From Gonatopus flavifemur (taxonomy: Eukaryota; Arthropoda; Insecta; Hymenoptera; Dryinidae): DNA of 64,000 nt. The DNA is taken from positions 248,001 through 312,000 of the forward strand of contig JAFFJZ010000091.1 in assembly GCA_018340375.1 (NCBI GenBank), written 5' to 3'. Below the pieces are notes generated by a model, which saw nothing but the letters and a program-made list of their open reading frames with translations, was not told the DNA's origin and searched no databases. Both the position numbers and the translations under genes were made by a program. Positions 1 to 12,400 of the stretch are shown here, in pieces. Numbering within the stretch: the first letter of the stretch is position 1; every line of letters starts with the position of its first letter.

Positions 1-38
1 AATTTCTTTATTGATAACTAATTTGTTTTTCAATTCAG

Positions 39-3000
39 AATGTAGGTATGACCATACATATTGTAAGCAGTCCATTTTAAAAACACCAAACAATGCAATC
101 ATTGATACGCCTGAAACAACTTGGAATTCGTCAACAGGTAACAAATACATGTTAATTGGATGTACACATATATGGGTTGATTGCATAAGATTACTGAATA
201 ATCTCGTGATTTTTCAAATTAGGTAATTCAATTATATCAGAGGATTTTCCTGCATCGTACAATGTAAACTTGTGTATGCTATCGCCATGCAAAGAAACTC
301 TTGACGCTACAGAAAAATATGAATCTAGTCATGAACAACCAATGAAAAAAGTACGTCCTCAGGATTCACCACGAAAGAAGAAACTTAAACGGAAAATAAA
401 AACTCTTCGTCAAAAAATTAAACGTCAAGAAAAAAAGATCAAAACAGTGAGCAGTATGTTGCAACAATTGAATGAAAAAGGGCTACTTGGAAAGGATCCA
501 ATGCAATTGCTCAAAAATGAATTCAGTGGCTTACCTTTTCATTTACTCCAGAATGAGGTGACAAATAAAAAAAAATCTAATTTTGCAAAACGCTATGGGA
601 ATGAAATTAAAGAGTTTGCCTTGACCTTACATTATCATTCTCCTAAAGCCTATAATTATTGCAGGTTTGCCTAATTCCTTCCACTCAAATTCTCAATACC
701 GACTTAAGATGATACCACGTTACAAGTTTTCAGCTTGTCTGTTGTAAATCTGCAACACAAGATGGCCAAAAAATTATCGCACGCCCAGATGATTCACTAT
801 TTCACTTGGAACCACTCAATTAGATTTTCCTCTCTTAAGAGCATTCCGAAGTCCCAAGAAATTTCAAATCTCTCCCCCCGCTATTCTCAAAAACGACTGA
901 ATGAAACGAAATTAATGAGTTGATGCATCTTCTCCATCATTCAAAGAAGATGCATCAACTCATTATTTTTCGTTTCATTCAGTCATTTTCGAGGAAACTG
1001 GGGGGCTAGATTCAAGATTTCTTGGAACTTTGACATGCCTTTTAAAAAGTCATTCAATAGGCTGATCGTACGGGAATTTTTCAGCATATGAAAAAAAAGA
1101 TGTGTGAACTTCGATGTAGTCTCATCTTAAATCATCCTTAAAAATTATTTCCAATCCTTCCACACTGCTCTCAAAAATTGGTATTTTATCCAATTCCAAA
1201 GTAAATCCCAATACACGAGTTCAACTTGCATCACTATTTGTGCTGGTATGAGCATGGTAATTAGATATATATGAATAGTTGGATAGCATGATAATTATTG
1301 ACATATATTCACGTATCTTGAACATTCTTGTAGTTTTTCCCCAAATATTACCGCATGAAGTGAAGAAAACAAAAAATCTTTGTTGGTATATGAAATGCTT
1401 TACATCACAATTAAGGGATAATACCTGTTCGAAAATGAAAAAAATGTATGCATGATCAATACTCTTTTCTACAATAATCAGCCATATGTATATGTCCATT
1501 CAAAATTAGGCGTTTGTAAAAAAAAAAATTCTTAATTTTTATTACTTCACTTTCATCCCCTGGTGAAAATGAAGCGTATGCACAGAACGCGAAGGAAGCG
1601 CATACAAAACGGAAAATGTTCCAATTCCCTCCTTAATTACGCTTAGATGACCCTTTGTTACGCTTGGATAATTCGTAGGTTATGCTTTCGACGCGCTTTC
1701 GTTTCACTTCAACGCTCCATCGTCACCAGGGTCTCACTGACCTCAGATATTATTTGTCAAGACTTTTCATTTCTTTCATTGTTAATTTTGGAATGGAAGA
1801 TGATTTTTCTTTTTTTTTCTATTTGGTTAAAACTTAAGATCGATTTGTCTTTTGCAGAATTATAATTTTATTCTATTTCAATCTAGTTTACACGTTCTAG
1901 CATGATCAGACCAACTGTAGCAGCGCTTTGCAACCACTATTATTTTGTTTTGGATGTGTGCATGTGTGTATTGTTGATGCATCTACTTAATATTGAGTTC
2001 TAGATGTGTTTGAGAGTGTTTTAAAGCATTGGAAATTGGAAATGGTTTCAACTGATCCAAATATTTTTCATACATTATGATGGAATTGTTATTTTTTTAG
2101 GACATTTTTGAATCTTCCTCATCCATCTTCATTGCGGAAATGGACACAGTCTATCAATGCTGAACCTGGTTACCAAGAAGATGTTTTCAAAATATTGTCT
2201 TCACTGAAGCTGGAAGAAAAACACTGTAATTTAGTACTTGATGGCATGTCAATTCGAAAACAGCTTATATGGGATCCACAATCACATAAATTTTTAGGAT
2301 ATTGTGACTATGGACAGAATCTTAATCTTGAAGGAAAAGAGTCTATGGCTACAGAAGTCCTAGTATTATTAGTAATTTATTTGAAAGGCAAGTGGAAATG
2401 GCCTATAGCATATTTTTTCACTGATAAAATGAATGCTACAGTTCAAGCACAAATTATTACAAACGCTTTGAATCTACTAGCTGACGCTGGAGTCAAAGTG
2501 TGGAATATCACGTGCGATGGTACAGCAACCAATGTAAGTACCTTGGAAAAACTGGGATGTAAATTAACAGTCACTAAATTTTCCGAAATGGAAACATTCT
2601 TCACACATCCGACAAGGCACTCTAAAGTATACGCGATGTTGGATTCAGCGCATATGATTAAATTAGCCAGAAATGCAATTGCAATCTATGAAGAATTTTC
2701 AATAGACAATGACAGTATTCAATGGAACTATATAATTAAATTACACAAATTACAGACCGAATTGACTTTGAAATTCAAAAATAAACTGAATTCTTCTTGT
2801 ATTAATTGGAAACAAAACAAAATGAAAGTCAAGTATGCAGCAAATACTTTGAGTGCGTCTGTTGCCAATGCTTTAGAGTTTTTAAAAAACTGCGGTCTTG
2901 AAGAATTCAACAACTGTGACGCTACCGTTAAATTTATCAAAATAATTGATAGAATATTTGATTTTACAAACAGTAATAATCCCTTTGGCAAAGGATTTAA

Positions 3001-4045
3001 AAAACCAGTATATTATAAAGATATTGAAGCATTAACAAATATTATGGAGAGAAACATCAACTATTTATTTTCCTTGAAAACCAAAAACGGAGAATTATTA
3101 GTAAATTCACCACGAAAAACTTTTATTATTGGTTTTGCCTCTGCTATCAAATCAATTCTAAGTGTATCAAAAGAACTCTTACAAGAAAATAGCTACAAGT
3201 ATTTACTCACATACAATTTCTCTCAAGATTATTTGGAAATCTTCTTTTCTAAAATTAGATCAAGGCACGGCCATAATAATAATCCCAACGTGAAGCAATT
3301 CCGTCATGCTTTCAAACAAATTATAATGAAAAACAGCATATTGGCCTCTTCTCACGGTAATTGTTCTAATTTGGATGATGATCCAATTGGATCGATTTTT
3401 CCTATTCACTGGCCTAAACGTAACAAAAAAGATTCCGCTCTTGATGATTTTTCTGATTTTGATGAGATGGATAATGAATCACAAACAATCGATGAAGTGC
3501 CTGTTTCTCAAATCAAGCCTCAGTTGAAGGATTACATTTTACACTATATATCTGGATATGTAATCCGGGCAATTTGTGAAGTTATTCATTGTGATTCGTG
3601 TACTGCATCTTTAATTGCGGAAAAGAATGAACATTCCTACTGTCACAGCACAGTTCATTCAGTATATTCAACATTTACCGATTTAGTTAATAATGGAGGA
3701 TTAATCATACCATCGCAAAGTGTTGTAAACATAATTTTATTTACAGAAAAAGAACTTTTAATTCAGACAGAGAACTTACAAAAGTTATCAGTGAATAATT
3801 TGGAGAGAAAAATTTTAATGCGAGTTAAAAATCATTTTGGCTTGGACAATAAAATATTTCCTACTTTAAATTGCGAAATTTCACACTTGAAAGAATCTCA
3901 CAAATTGAGATTGGTCATGTCTGTTGCTCATAAATTTTTAGACATCCGATTACACTCATATGCGAAATTTTTTACACAGGAAATTCTATTACCCTTGCGC
4001 CAAAGACAGAAGTATACCAAACTTACTTTGTTCAATAATGAATAA
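39..4045 (+). CDS. P-element/THAP9-like transposase gene, 3' part (spliced)
   Basis: The gene enters from the left edge. I infer exons 39-137, 241-664 and 2101-4045. All boundaries are AG/GT and the codon phases match across both junctions, giving about 821 visible residues. The second exon encodes a lysine-rich coiled coil followed by a FALTLHYHSPKAYNY segment typical of THAP9/P transposases. The long exon starts in frame after an acceptor at 2100. Counting residues from the ATG at 2108, the RNase H-like catalytic residues appear as D45 (VLDGMSIRK), D179 (MLDSAHMIK) and E377 (YLEIFFSKIRSR). A late Cys-rich segment (YISGYVIR, then CDSC) matches the THAP9 C-terminus. The N-terminal THAP zinc finger would lie outside the window. 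The stop is at 4043-4045 and an AATAAA follows immediately. No terminal repeats were found, so this could be an active P-like element or a host THAP9-type gene. The family call is firm; activity is unknown. Confidence 0.85.
851..1028. repeat. Hairpin-forming inverted repeat in the P-like gene intron
   Basis: Arms of about 80 bp at 851-933 and 945-1028 are reverse complements, separated by an 11-bp loop. The best-conserved core is GATGCATCTTCT against AGAAGATGCATC. It lies in the 1.44-kb intron 665-2100, which otherwise shows nothing coding. It is probably a foldback MITE. No target duplication was recognised. Confidence 0.7.
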
Positions 4046-5040
4046 TAAATGCAGGTTTGAAAATGACTATTGATTTTTATATTAAAATTCAGCTTTGAAT
4101 ACGTGATCTATTGAGAGAGTCAGTACTGAACAATGACACTGATGAACGTTGTACAAAATTTCAAGCAAGTGCGTTGAGGTTTTTTTCCATGCAATTCATT
4201 TTCTTTTATTGTATTTAAAAGTTTGATTCGTCAATAATACTATTACTGTTGGGAATTAATCGCTTTTTCCTTGATTTTATGTTGATGATTTACTACATGC
4301 GTATACTTCATAGTGCCAAAGATGTGCATAAACCATAAGCATATTTTGTTTTTGATCTGTTGTATCTGTGAATCAAGATTTATGTTACAAATATTTTTGA
4401 GATCTGTGTTCACATAGCACCCAATATAACAAATACTGTTGTTTACGATTCACATTATGTCATACTTATAAATGGTTTTGTGGCTTATTGATATTTTTTT
4501 GTGCGTACTAATAAACCATTGTATATTTACTATGTATGAAATTTGAAAAACTTTTGTACAGCCAAGAAAAAAACCTCAATTATATATGATTCTATGCAGT
4601 ATTATAAGTTTGAATTCAAAAAACATATTTAACTCATAATCAACAGATCCTTTATTAAATGAATACATTAAAATAATTTCTTATCACTGTAACATAAAAA
4701 ATTTCTTCGAGTGAGTAATTAGAATAGAGGTTGCGAATGGAAATTAGTTTTTCTTTGCATCACATGTATCCTTAATTTCATCACTTATTTTTTTATATGC
4801 TTTGAATAAACTTTTATAAACATTTATTATTGTTTTTCATTTTCTTTATGAAAAGGATTTATTCATATTCAGTACATATTTTTCTATTCACACACTTATG
4901 TAAAAAAACATTATCACCGTTATTTCTATTAATTATTATTCTTGTATTAATAATAAATGTTTTACATTTTTTTTGTAACGATTCTTATTATTAGACATTG
5001 GTTATGTATAAATCTATACATGTGAATTTTGCTATAGTTT
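4046..5040. other. AT-rich spacer, nothing recognised
   Basis: This is 3' flank of the P-like gene. It contains no convincing reading frame, RNA gene or repeat. Confidence 0.6.
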
Positions 5041-6330
5041 CGTCGTTTACCCTCCTTCAAATGGCCGCCTCCACGTATGACCCCCACTACTGCTGAAATT
5101 TGCCTCACTCAATCCGTCAACAGTTCGCAGTCTAGTGTATTATATAGAAGTCTGTGGTCCTTGCCTCGGGTCAGTAACGAACCTGAAAACATTGAAGAAG
5201 CGAGAAAGGGGTTCGGCCAGCCAGCCAGGGGAAACAGGGAATAGACGGGGTGAATTTATTAAAGAAAGGTAGACACATGGGGTGAGGTGAACGTAGCTCA
5301 GCCTTTACTATAAGAAACTCGTCAAAGTAGTGTAACAGTAACAATTTAACAGTAAACGGTAAGTGAACTGGCAGTATTGCCTAGGACTGATCAAGGGGTC
5401 AAGGGCACACTTTACAATTACGCCAGGCGAAGAAAAGGGCAGAAAAGGGGACGAAAAGACTCGAAATGGCGGCGTGGTCCTCGTGGCACCACCCGCACCG
5501 TAATGATGATAAGAAAAGGGTGACCGCCACCCACCACTCACCGTTTAATTTGCTCCTGCAGACTCCACAACTCCTACGGAATTTTCGTCAACAATGAACG
5601 GAGTATCAGGCTCAGAGGTGGATCCCGTTGGCTGTCAAAACTTTGCTGTTTTCTCTCGTATATATTGTGCAACGTTGCAGCGGCGTTCGTTCTTCTCAAA
5701 AATCGAAGACAGAGTGAGTTCTCGACTTCCGTCTTCTTCCTCGCTTCTCCGCCCGTTCCGCAACCCATCGTTCTCCGCCGACTGTGTCATTCCACGTTCT
5801 TATTGGTCAGGGCTAGTGTACATCAGTAGGGGCCAATCAGAGCAGGGTTCCGTTGTTCTGGAAGTTCGGAATCGCCAAACACCTTGTATCAACTTCTGCG
5901 GCTGGTGTGGCTCATCTGATTCGCTCTTAGTCTAGGGTTTTCCTAGGAAGGCCTTGGCGGTTGCGGAGTTGGATTCGTGGAGGAGTCCAGGGCTCGTTTC
6001 TTCAACCAGAGTCGTTGGGGTCGAAGACTGGATGGTCAAATTTGGTGAGGTAAAGGTTGTCCGGCTGGAGTTGTGTGAGTGGTGGGGGTAATGGGATAGG
6101 GATGGCTGCAGGCTGGGCTGGGGCTGCATAGAGCAGGGTGCGGGTGTAGTTGGCTTGAATGGTGGCATCGTCGATCCTGTCGGCGATGATCCGGGCATCG
6201 AGCGTCGGGCGGTGTAGTCCCCCGGCGATCCTTCCCGCGATTCGGCCTCGATGGGGGAACTTCAGGAAGAAGTTAGTTTACATGAACAAAATGATAAGTC
6301 AATATAGTGTACCCCCGAGAGACTCTGTGT
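5041..6330. other. GC-rich unassigned segment
   Basis: Base composition changes sharply from the AT-rich flanks to a GC- and CpG-richer stretch. On the minus strand, 6267-5990 forms an uninterrupted frame of about 92 codons without an ATG. It reads through RIAGRIAGGLHRPTLDARII and a Pro/Leu-rich tail, then ends at a stop. The rest (5100-5950) has short overlapping frames and a TATATA-like box near 5138, but no recognisable domain. It could be the promoter and first exon of a host gene, or part of an LTR-type retroelement. I cannot decide between these. Confidence 0.35.
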
Positions 6331-6490
6331 AACGAACGTCGCTGCGTCTCGCTATCTCTTTCTACTCTAGCGCAAGGCCAGCAGGTTTGTGATAGGTGGC
6401 GGTTGACGAGTCGAATCGTTTTGTGCGGGGTTTGTCACCTCACAATAGAAGAACATTTGAATGAGTTACTAACGCTCCAACTAGGGTCCA

Positions 6491-6694
6491 TGAACTCGAT
6501 AGGAAACTCTGTGGAACTGTTTGTAGCGCTCCAAGCGTGAGGTCGTCAAAATATTCAACACGTATATACTAACACCAAGCCACATATGTACTGACTCTAC
6601 GTCAATGGCTCTTTCTTCGGTTTGAAAACTAGATAGTTTGGCGACGTTACGCCTAAAGCGCTGCAAACAGTTCTACAGAGTCTCGTATCAAGTT
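6491..6694. repeat. Inverted repeat, ~60-bp arms
   Basis: The segment 6491-6550 (containing CTCTGTGGAACTGTTTG) is repeated in inverted, slightly diverged form at 6634-6694 (CAAACAGTTCTACAGAG). The loop is about 85 bp. It is MITE-like, with no clear target duplication. Confidence 0.6.
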
Positions 6695-7048
6695 TACAAA
6701 ACCTGGCTTCAGCTTGATCACGTGATTCATATAACGATCACCACAGATAATAATTGAAATATCAAAAATTAATGAATCAAGGAGCAAATTACGGAAGGTA
6801 TCGTCCAGAGATTCAGATGTTTATTGTAATTGTATTCAATAATCGAATTCGAAATGAAAATCGCAAATGATCATTTGACTCACCGAGTGTGGCCATTGTG
6901 AAAGTCACGGGTAGACGCTATTGTAAGTTTTGTAACACGCTGACTACAGACAAGTGTAAAAATAATATAGGTTACAGTCAAAAACAATAACACGATAACA
7001 ACGCTACATTAGTAATATCCCACGCTTATATAAAGCAAACTCGAAAAA

Positions 7049-10000
7049 ATGACATTTACTCATGTATATGTACGGTTTGACGTAGATAAAGTGACGAAAA
7101 TTGTTCCTGTAGCAGATATCAAACATTTTCCGCCTGCACATGAACAAGATTTCATACCAAATAAATTGTACAGAGTGAAATGGGGCACTGAAAATAGTTC
7201 TCATTATTATTTGGCAAATGTTGTATTATTAGGTGGTACGTATATTCTTCTCATGTTACATTATACCACAATTATGATAAAAATCTCTCTCCATAACCTC
7301 AAAAAAAGGTAATGTATGCAATTGTTTCGTAGGTCTCTCAAACCAAAGCCATTGAAAATGTTATCCCATCAACTATTTTTGAATATGTATTTAGTCTTGC
7401 AGTATTGTGGTATTTTTATACATGTCTCTATAAATATGAAAAATTATTTCGACATGTTTCCAATCAATTCAGTTACAATATTGAGAGAGAAAAAAATGTA
7501 ATAAACGCATACATGTGGTGAATAGAAAATGATATTGATTTGAATGAATTAAATAAATCAATGAATTTCTGTCTACGTAATGAGATCGAGAACTTGATAG
7601 TAAATATATTGTTCTAAAAAATCTGAGGTAATCCTAATGCATCAGAGAACGTGATCAAATTGTCAATGAAGGTTATAATTTTCATCTGTTCAGAAGAATC
7701 GTTTAATGAACAAATATATTTCATTAGTATTGGAAATCAATAAATGATAATTTATCACTGCATAGAGAGTGAATCTGATGTGGAAAGAGAATTGACAACT
7801 ACTCGCATAAAGTTTCCAACCATGAAGAGGAATACCATAATCAGTGATTCTTCTAGTTCAGAGAGCGAAATTTTAGACTCCAAGGTACAACATTCATACC
7901 GCACACCCACCGATATCTCTGTTGCGTCCACATAGACCCTACGAGGACAACGTCTAGGTATGTGGATAGTCTTCCTGGAGGCAGTATAGACATCGGTGGG
8001 TGCACTATCAGAGTATACATGCATGTTATTTCATCACTCAACAAATCCAATATAAAATTCGTTACTTCATGCAAACATTACTTATTATGTGATAACTGTA
8101 TGATTTTGAATTTGACAATTGTTAAACTTGAATTTCTCATGTTTAACATGTTTTAATTTCTGAGGTTCAATAATTACGATTATTTTTGTATGTGTCAATT
8201 GAAACTGATATATGTATATATATTATTTTAGAAACAAAAGAAACAAAATTTGGGGAAACAAATTTTGATTGACACAGTTAAAAACCATACTAACGCTCAA
8301 ATTATGAGGGAAAAATGGAAGGTTTTATTATCTGAACCAGAAGAACTATCATCAGACAATTCATCAAATGATGAGGACACATCAAGAAAAATACCGAATA
8401 AAAAACAATTGAAGACTGAAAATCTACATGCCAAGAGACAAGGTTTACAAACTTCTGAATCAGAATCATCTCCAGATGAAACACAATTGAGGATTGGAGG
8501 CGATAATAGTGCTTACGAAGTTCTGAAGAAAAAAAATACATTGCTGGAATCTAAGTTGGCACAAGCTCTTGAAAAATTGAAAAATTATCAGGAATTGAAT
8601 TTTAATTTACAAAATCAATTGTTGGTTCGTACTGATGTGAACATACAATTATTTATCGAAGGTTTGTATCCAGTGAACAGGTTTTTATCAAATTTTCAAT
8701 AATGCTGTACTAATTATATATGTTCATATTTGCAGATGATACATCGGATGTTCCTGATAATGTTTGTGCGATCAATGAAGAGCCTTCTTGCAGTACAACT
8801 CACAGTATACCTTCTACCTCCTTTGAAATTAATAAAAATGCTTCGGATAGTATAATTCACTGAAATTCCTGCACGAAAATGTGTCTCGTTGAATGCCATA
8901 TTTTCACATATTCTTTCCCAAATTTGGAGGAAAGAAATGAGGAGAATTTTTGTAAGGATTGCATTTCATATTATGGTAAATGATTGTGAAAAAAATCTTT
9001 ACATATACTTCATTCTATATATTTGTGAATTATCTTATATGTAGGGTCTGCGGAAAATGTGCCCGAAACGAAGCAAAAAACGCCACAGGTGAATAGAGAA
9101 AGCTCTCGTGAAACATCTGTAAGGAATAAGCTGGACGGATATGAAGTATATGAGGAGGAAGGAACAGATGGAGAAAAGGTCATTTCAATTATTTCAATGA
9201 ATATCATATATACGTTCGAAACATTAATCAATACCAATGGAATTGTCGAATAGAATATGTTTGTACGCTTGCGTGAGGATATTTCAATTGATTTTGATGC
9301 TTGGAAATGTATTCGAGTAAAACAAGATGATTCTAAATTCATCAAAGATTTGGCCCAGGCTATTTGGGGACGGCATACGTTAATCAACAAAGATCTTGAA
9401 GGTAAAGGTACCGCAAGAATTTCTGGACGTTCTCCTCGAAAACCATTGACTCCAGAAAAACGCCAAGTGTTAGAAAGTGATAAATTCATAATATACTAGG
9501 TGTACAAATAAGTTTCCGCGGTTTGTCAAAAGATGGCCCCACCAGAAGGTTATGGAGAAATTGTCAGATGTAAAACGTAATATCCCAAGTTTAGTCATCT
9601 GGCAACACCATAACCTTAAAGTACTAGTGATTCCGTATCAGCATCACGTAATTTTTTTCGTGCAAAAATGTCAAGTTTTATTCCGAATAAGCATCATTTG
9701 CGGGAACTTTTGATTTACTTCTTTAATGTGAAAAAATCTGCAGCTGAGGCGCATCGATTGCTTCTAGAAGCATATGGTGAAGCTGCTTTAAGTGAGAGAA
9801 GTTGTCAGGAATGGTTTCAAAAGTTTAAGAACGGTGAGTTTGACGTTAAAGACAAAGAACGCAGTGGAAGGCCGAAAGTGTACGAAGACATGGAATTAGA
9901 AGTACTATTGGAGGAAGATTCGTCCCAAACGCAAAAAGAACTTGCACTTACTCTACAAGTGACTCAACAAGCAATTTCACATCGTTTAAAATCGTTAGGA

Positions 10001-10999
10001 ATGATTCAAAAACAAGGAAATTGGGTTCCATATGAACTAAAGCCGAGAGACGTTGAACGCCGATTATGCATGAGTGAAATGCTGCTTGCCAGGAATAAAA
10101 AAAAGAGTTTTTTGCATCGTATAGTCACTGGTGACGAAAAATGGATTCACTACGATAATCCAAAGAAAAGAAAGTCATGGGTTAAGCCCGGCGAACCATC
10201 AACATCGACAGCTAAGCCGAATATTCATGGAAAAAAACTCATGCTGTGTATTTGGTGGGATCAGCTTGGTGTCGTGTATTATGAATTGCTGAAACCAAGC
10301 GAAATCATTACTGGAGCTCTCTACCGAACACAATTGATGAGATTGAGTCGGGCACTTAAGGAAAAACGCGCCCATTACTACTCCAGACACGACAAAATTA
10401 TTCTTTTACACGATAATGCTCGTCCACATGTTGCGGCGCCGGTAAAAACATACTTGGAAACACTCAACTGGGAAGTTTTACCCCACCCGCCGTATTCACC
10501 AGACTTAGCCCCTTCTGATAATCACCTGTTCCGGTCGATGGCACATGGTCTGTCTGAGCAGCGCTTCACATCATATGAAGACACCAAAAATTGGGTAGAT
10601 TTGTGGATAGCGTCAAAAGATGAAGAGTTTTTTCGACGGGGTATCCGAATGTTGCCAGAAAGATGGGGAAAAGTAGTGGCAAATGATGGAAAATACTTTG
10701 AATAAAACGTAATGTACTTTTCCTTTACAATAAATTCCTAATTTTTTATAAAAAACCGCGGAAACTTATTTGTACACCTAATACTTATGGATGTTTCACT
10801 TATTATGATTCTCACATTGATTCTTTGCAACTGTTTTGAAACTTTTCCAGAATGCTACAAAAATCGTCTCAAGAAACGAGGAATAGAAGGGAACCGCACG
10901 AAACAATACATAAAAAGAGTTGGTCGGATTTTAACAGAATTAATAAACGATTTGATTAAACGTGAAATAAAGGCGATAAAAGAAAGTAAGATTTATTGA
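7049..10999 (+). CDS. BEN-domain protein, seven exons
   Basis: I infer exons 7049-7235, 7766-7884, 8232-8661, 8736-8849, 9045-9178, 9254-9476 and 10851-10999. Every junction is GT/AG and every phase matches, giving about 451 residues. The first exon starts at an ATG preceded by TATATAAA near 7029 and encodes a conserved-looking N-terminal block (VPVADIKHFPP, then LYRVKW). The middle is Ser/Asp/Glu-rich, and a coiled coil follows (VLKKKNTLLESKLAQALEKL). The last two exons form a BEN domain: WKCIRVKQDDSKFIKDLAQA, IWGRHTL, GKGTARISGR, LTPEKRQVLE, then CYKNRLKKRG and YIKRVGRILTELINDL. BEN domains bind DNA in chromatin factors. A mariner lies in the last intron. A donor at 10986 could instead splice to 11098 and add a short alternative C-terminus. 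The gene looks functional. Confidence 0.8.
9499..10778 (+). mobile_element. Complete mariner (Tc1/mariner, DD34D)
   Basis: The 1,280-bp element has perfect 26-bp inverted ends starting GGTGTACAAATAAGTTTCCG. It is flanked by TA target duplications at 9497-9498 and 10779-10780. It sits between the donor at 9477 and the acceptor at 10850 of the BEN-gene intron, in the same orientation as the gene. Intact ends plus an intact transposase suggest a young copy. Confidence 0.95.
9668..10705 (+). CDS. Mariner transposase, intact
   Basis: The 345-residue protein is the usual length for mariner. The N-terminal paired-type helix-turn-helix region carries the GRPK linker at 67-70, followed by a second helix-turn-helix around residues 88-112. 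Catalytic aspartates are D156 (VTGDEKW), D249 (LLHDNARPH) and D284 (YSPDLAPSDNHLF), giving the DD34D spacing of mariners. The WVPYELKP motif is at 119-126. The final D is followed by N where most mariners have Y (SDYHLF). There are no frameshifts or stops. It would cut and paste elements with matching ends at TA dinucleotides. Confidence 0.95.
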   Translation: MSSFIPNKHHLRELLIYFFNVKKSAAEAHRLLLEAYGEAALSERSCQEWFQKFKNGEFDVKDKERSGRPKVYEDMELEVLLEEDSSQTQKELALTLQVTQQAISHRLKSLGMIQKQGNWVPYELKPRDVERRLCMSEMLLARNKKKSFLHRIVTGDEKWIHYDNPKKRKSWVKPGEPSTSTAKPNIHGKKLMLCIWWDQLGVVYYELLKPSEIITGALYRTQLMRLSRALKEKRAHYYSRHDKIILLHDNARPHVAAPVKTYLETLNWEVLPHPPYSPDLAPSDNHLFRSMAHGLSEQRFTSYEDTKNWVDLWIASKDEEFFRRGIRMLPERWGKVVANDGKYFE

Positions 11000-11203
11000 G
11001 TATTTTGTAACTTCCATTTTATCATCTATAAATTATTTGGTAAAATTGAGCATCAAGTCAATCTTTGTTTCATAATTTGTCCCTAATATTAATTTAGAAT
11101 CAGGATGTCTTCAACATATGTAACTAACAAATATGATATTTTAAATTATGAGGTAAGACATCTTTTGGGCATTTATTTTGATATATTTTCAAACAGATGT
11201 GCA

Positions 11204-11360
11204 CCCATACAGCACACAGATATCCATTAGATGTCCATTGGATATGTAGGGTACTTGGGATATCTAATGGAGATGGAATAGACGTCAAATGATTATTGGA
11301 CGGATATTGGAATATCTATTGGATATCCAATGGATGCCATATCCAAATGCGCTGTGCAGG
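11204..11360. repeat. CACAGCAC-family foldback, GATATCC-type core
   Basis: The left end CCCATACAGCAC (11204-11215) pairs with a degenerate right end GCGCTGTGCAGG near 11360. The interior is built from variants of the self-complementary word GGATATCC mixed with ATTGGATGTCC-like words. It shares ends, but not interior, with the copies at 13.1, 16.2, 34.3 and 48.2 kb. Confidence 0.6.
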
Positions 11361-11564
11361 TAAATATCATTGGAAAGATTTTCACCAGATGAATCATGCA
11401 ACTATTTTAGATATCGATGTTTATTGAGTGCATTTGAATTATTTTTTTCAACACGACTTTCATACTTCGAAATGACCAGTTGAAGATAAGAATGTGATAA
11501 GACATCATCCAAATATATTATTTTTGGTCGAACATGCATTGCATTCGAAATTTTCCCATACCAA

Positions 11565-11662
11565 CCCACACAGCACAAAAGCTGAGAAAGGATTCTTAAC
11601 AATTCATAATGGATTCATTTGGAGTCTCAATGAGGTCTCTCTAAACTGCTGTGTTGTATGGG
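11565..11662. repeat. Short CACAGCAC-family element
   Basis: It begins CCCACACAGCAC at 11565 and ends near GCTGTGTTGTATGGG at 11662, about 98 bp. The surrounding 11690-11870 stretch has further palindromic words (TAGGAATTTTCATATG-like) and a CACAGTGTGGG at about 11853. The true element may therefore be longer. Confidence 0.45.
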
Positions 11663-11999
11663 TATGTGGAGGAAGTTTCATATACTTTGATTTCATGAGA
11701 AAAGTGTATTTCCGTACATGGATAGGAATTTTCATATGAAAATTCATGAAAATTATTTTTTTTTATGGGATTTTTACTGTAAATTTATAGGATTTCCCCA
11801 AATATTCATGGGAAATTTCCTATCCGCGTATGTGTTCCTATACAAATTTTTCACAGTGTGGGTTTTGTTTCCCATTGAAAAATAACACACGAAGACAATG
11901 GAATAACAATAATGACGCTGTTTATCACAATGAACCGCTAACGTGAACAACATCGTAATAGTCCTGGTGTTCCATAGCCCTGTAGCAAATATCACATAC

Positions 12000-12400
12000 A
12001 GGGCGTCCCATTTGCAACAGGACAGCTGAATAACTCTTCAGGGAATGGAGGGGGAAAAAAATTGTTCAGATAAAAGTTGTGGGGTTCGAAGGGGGCCATA
12101 AGATAGTGACCTTGAATTTGACCTTGAGGTCAATTTTGAGCATAATTGATGGTCAAAGTATGTTTTTTCAAATGGAAAACCCTACGTTGGACCTCAGAAA
12201 TGGAAAGAGCGGAAAATTTTACAGAAATTTTCCGCTTTTTACAGAAATTTTTCAGAAATTTTTCACAGAAGAGCAGAAATTTTTTTTATTTTTAGAAACA
12301 GATAGAAACAGATTGACTTCGAATCCGGTTTTTCTCAATTTTAATCCGTCTCTATCTAGCATTTGCGACAAAGAGCTGACGTTAAGGGGATACCAGCGTA
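12000..12400. mobile_element. Degenerate transposon end resembling the DD41D element
   Basis: The sequence starts TACAGGGCGTCCCATTT and continues through GACCTTGA and TTGACCTTGAGGTCAA words. This echoes the left end and subterminal region of the element at 20.29 kb (TACAGGGTGGGGCATTT, then TTGACCTC). There is no transposase and no matching right end. It is probably an old truncated relative. The following 12.4-13.12 kb shows nothing recognisable. Confidence 0.45.
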
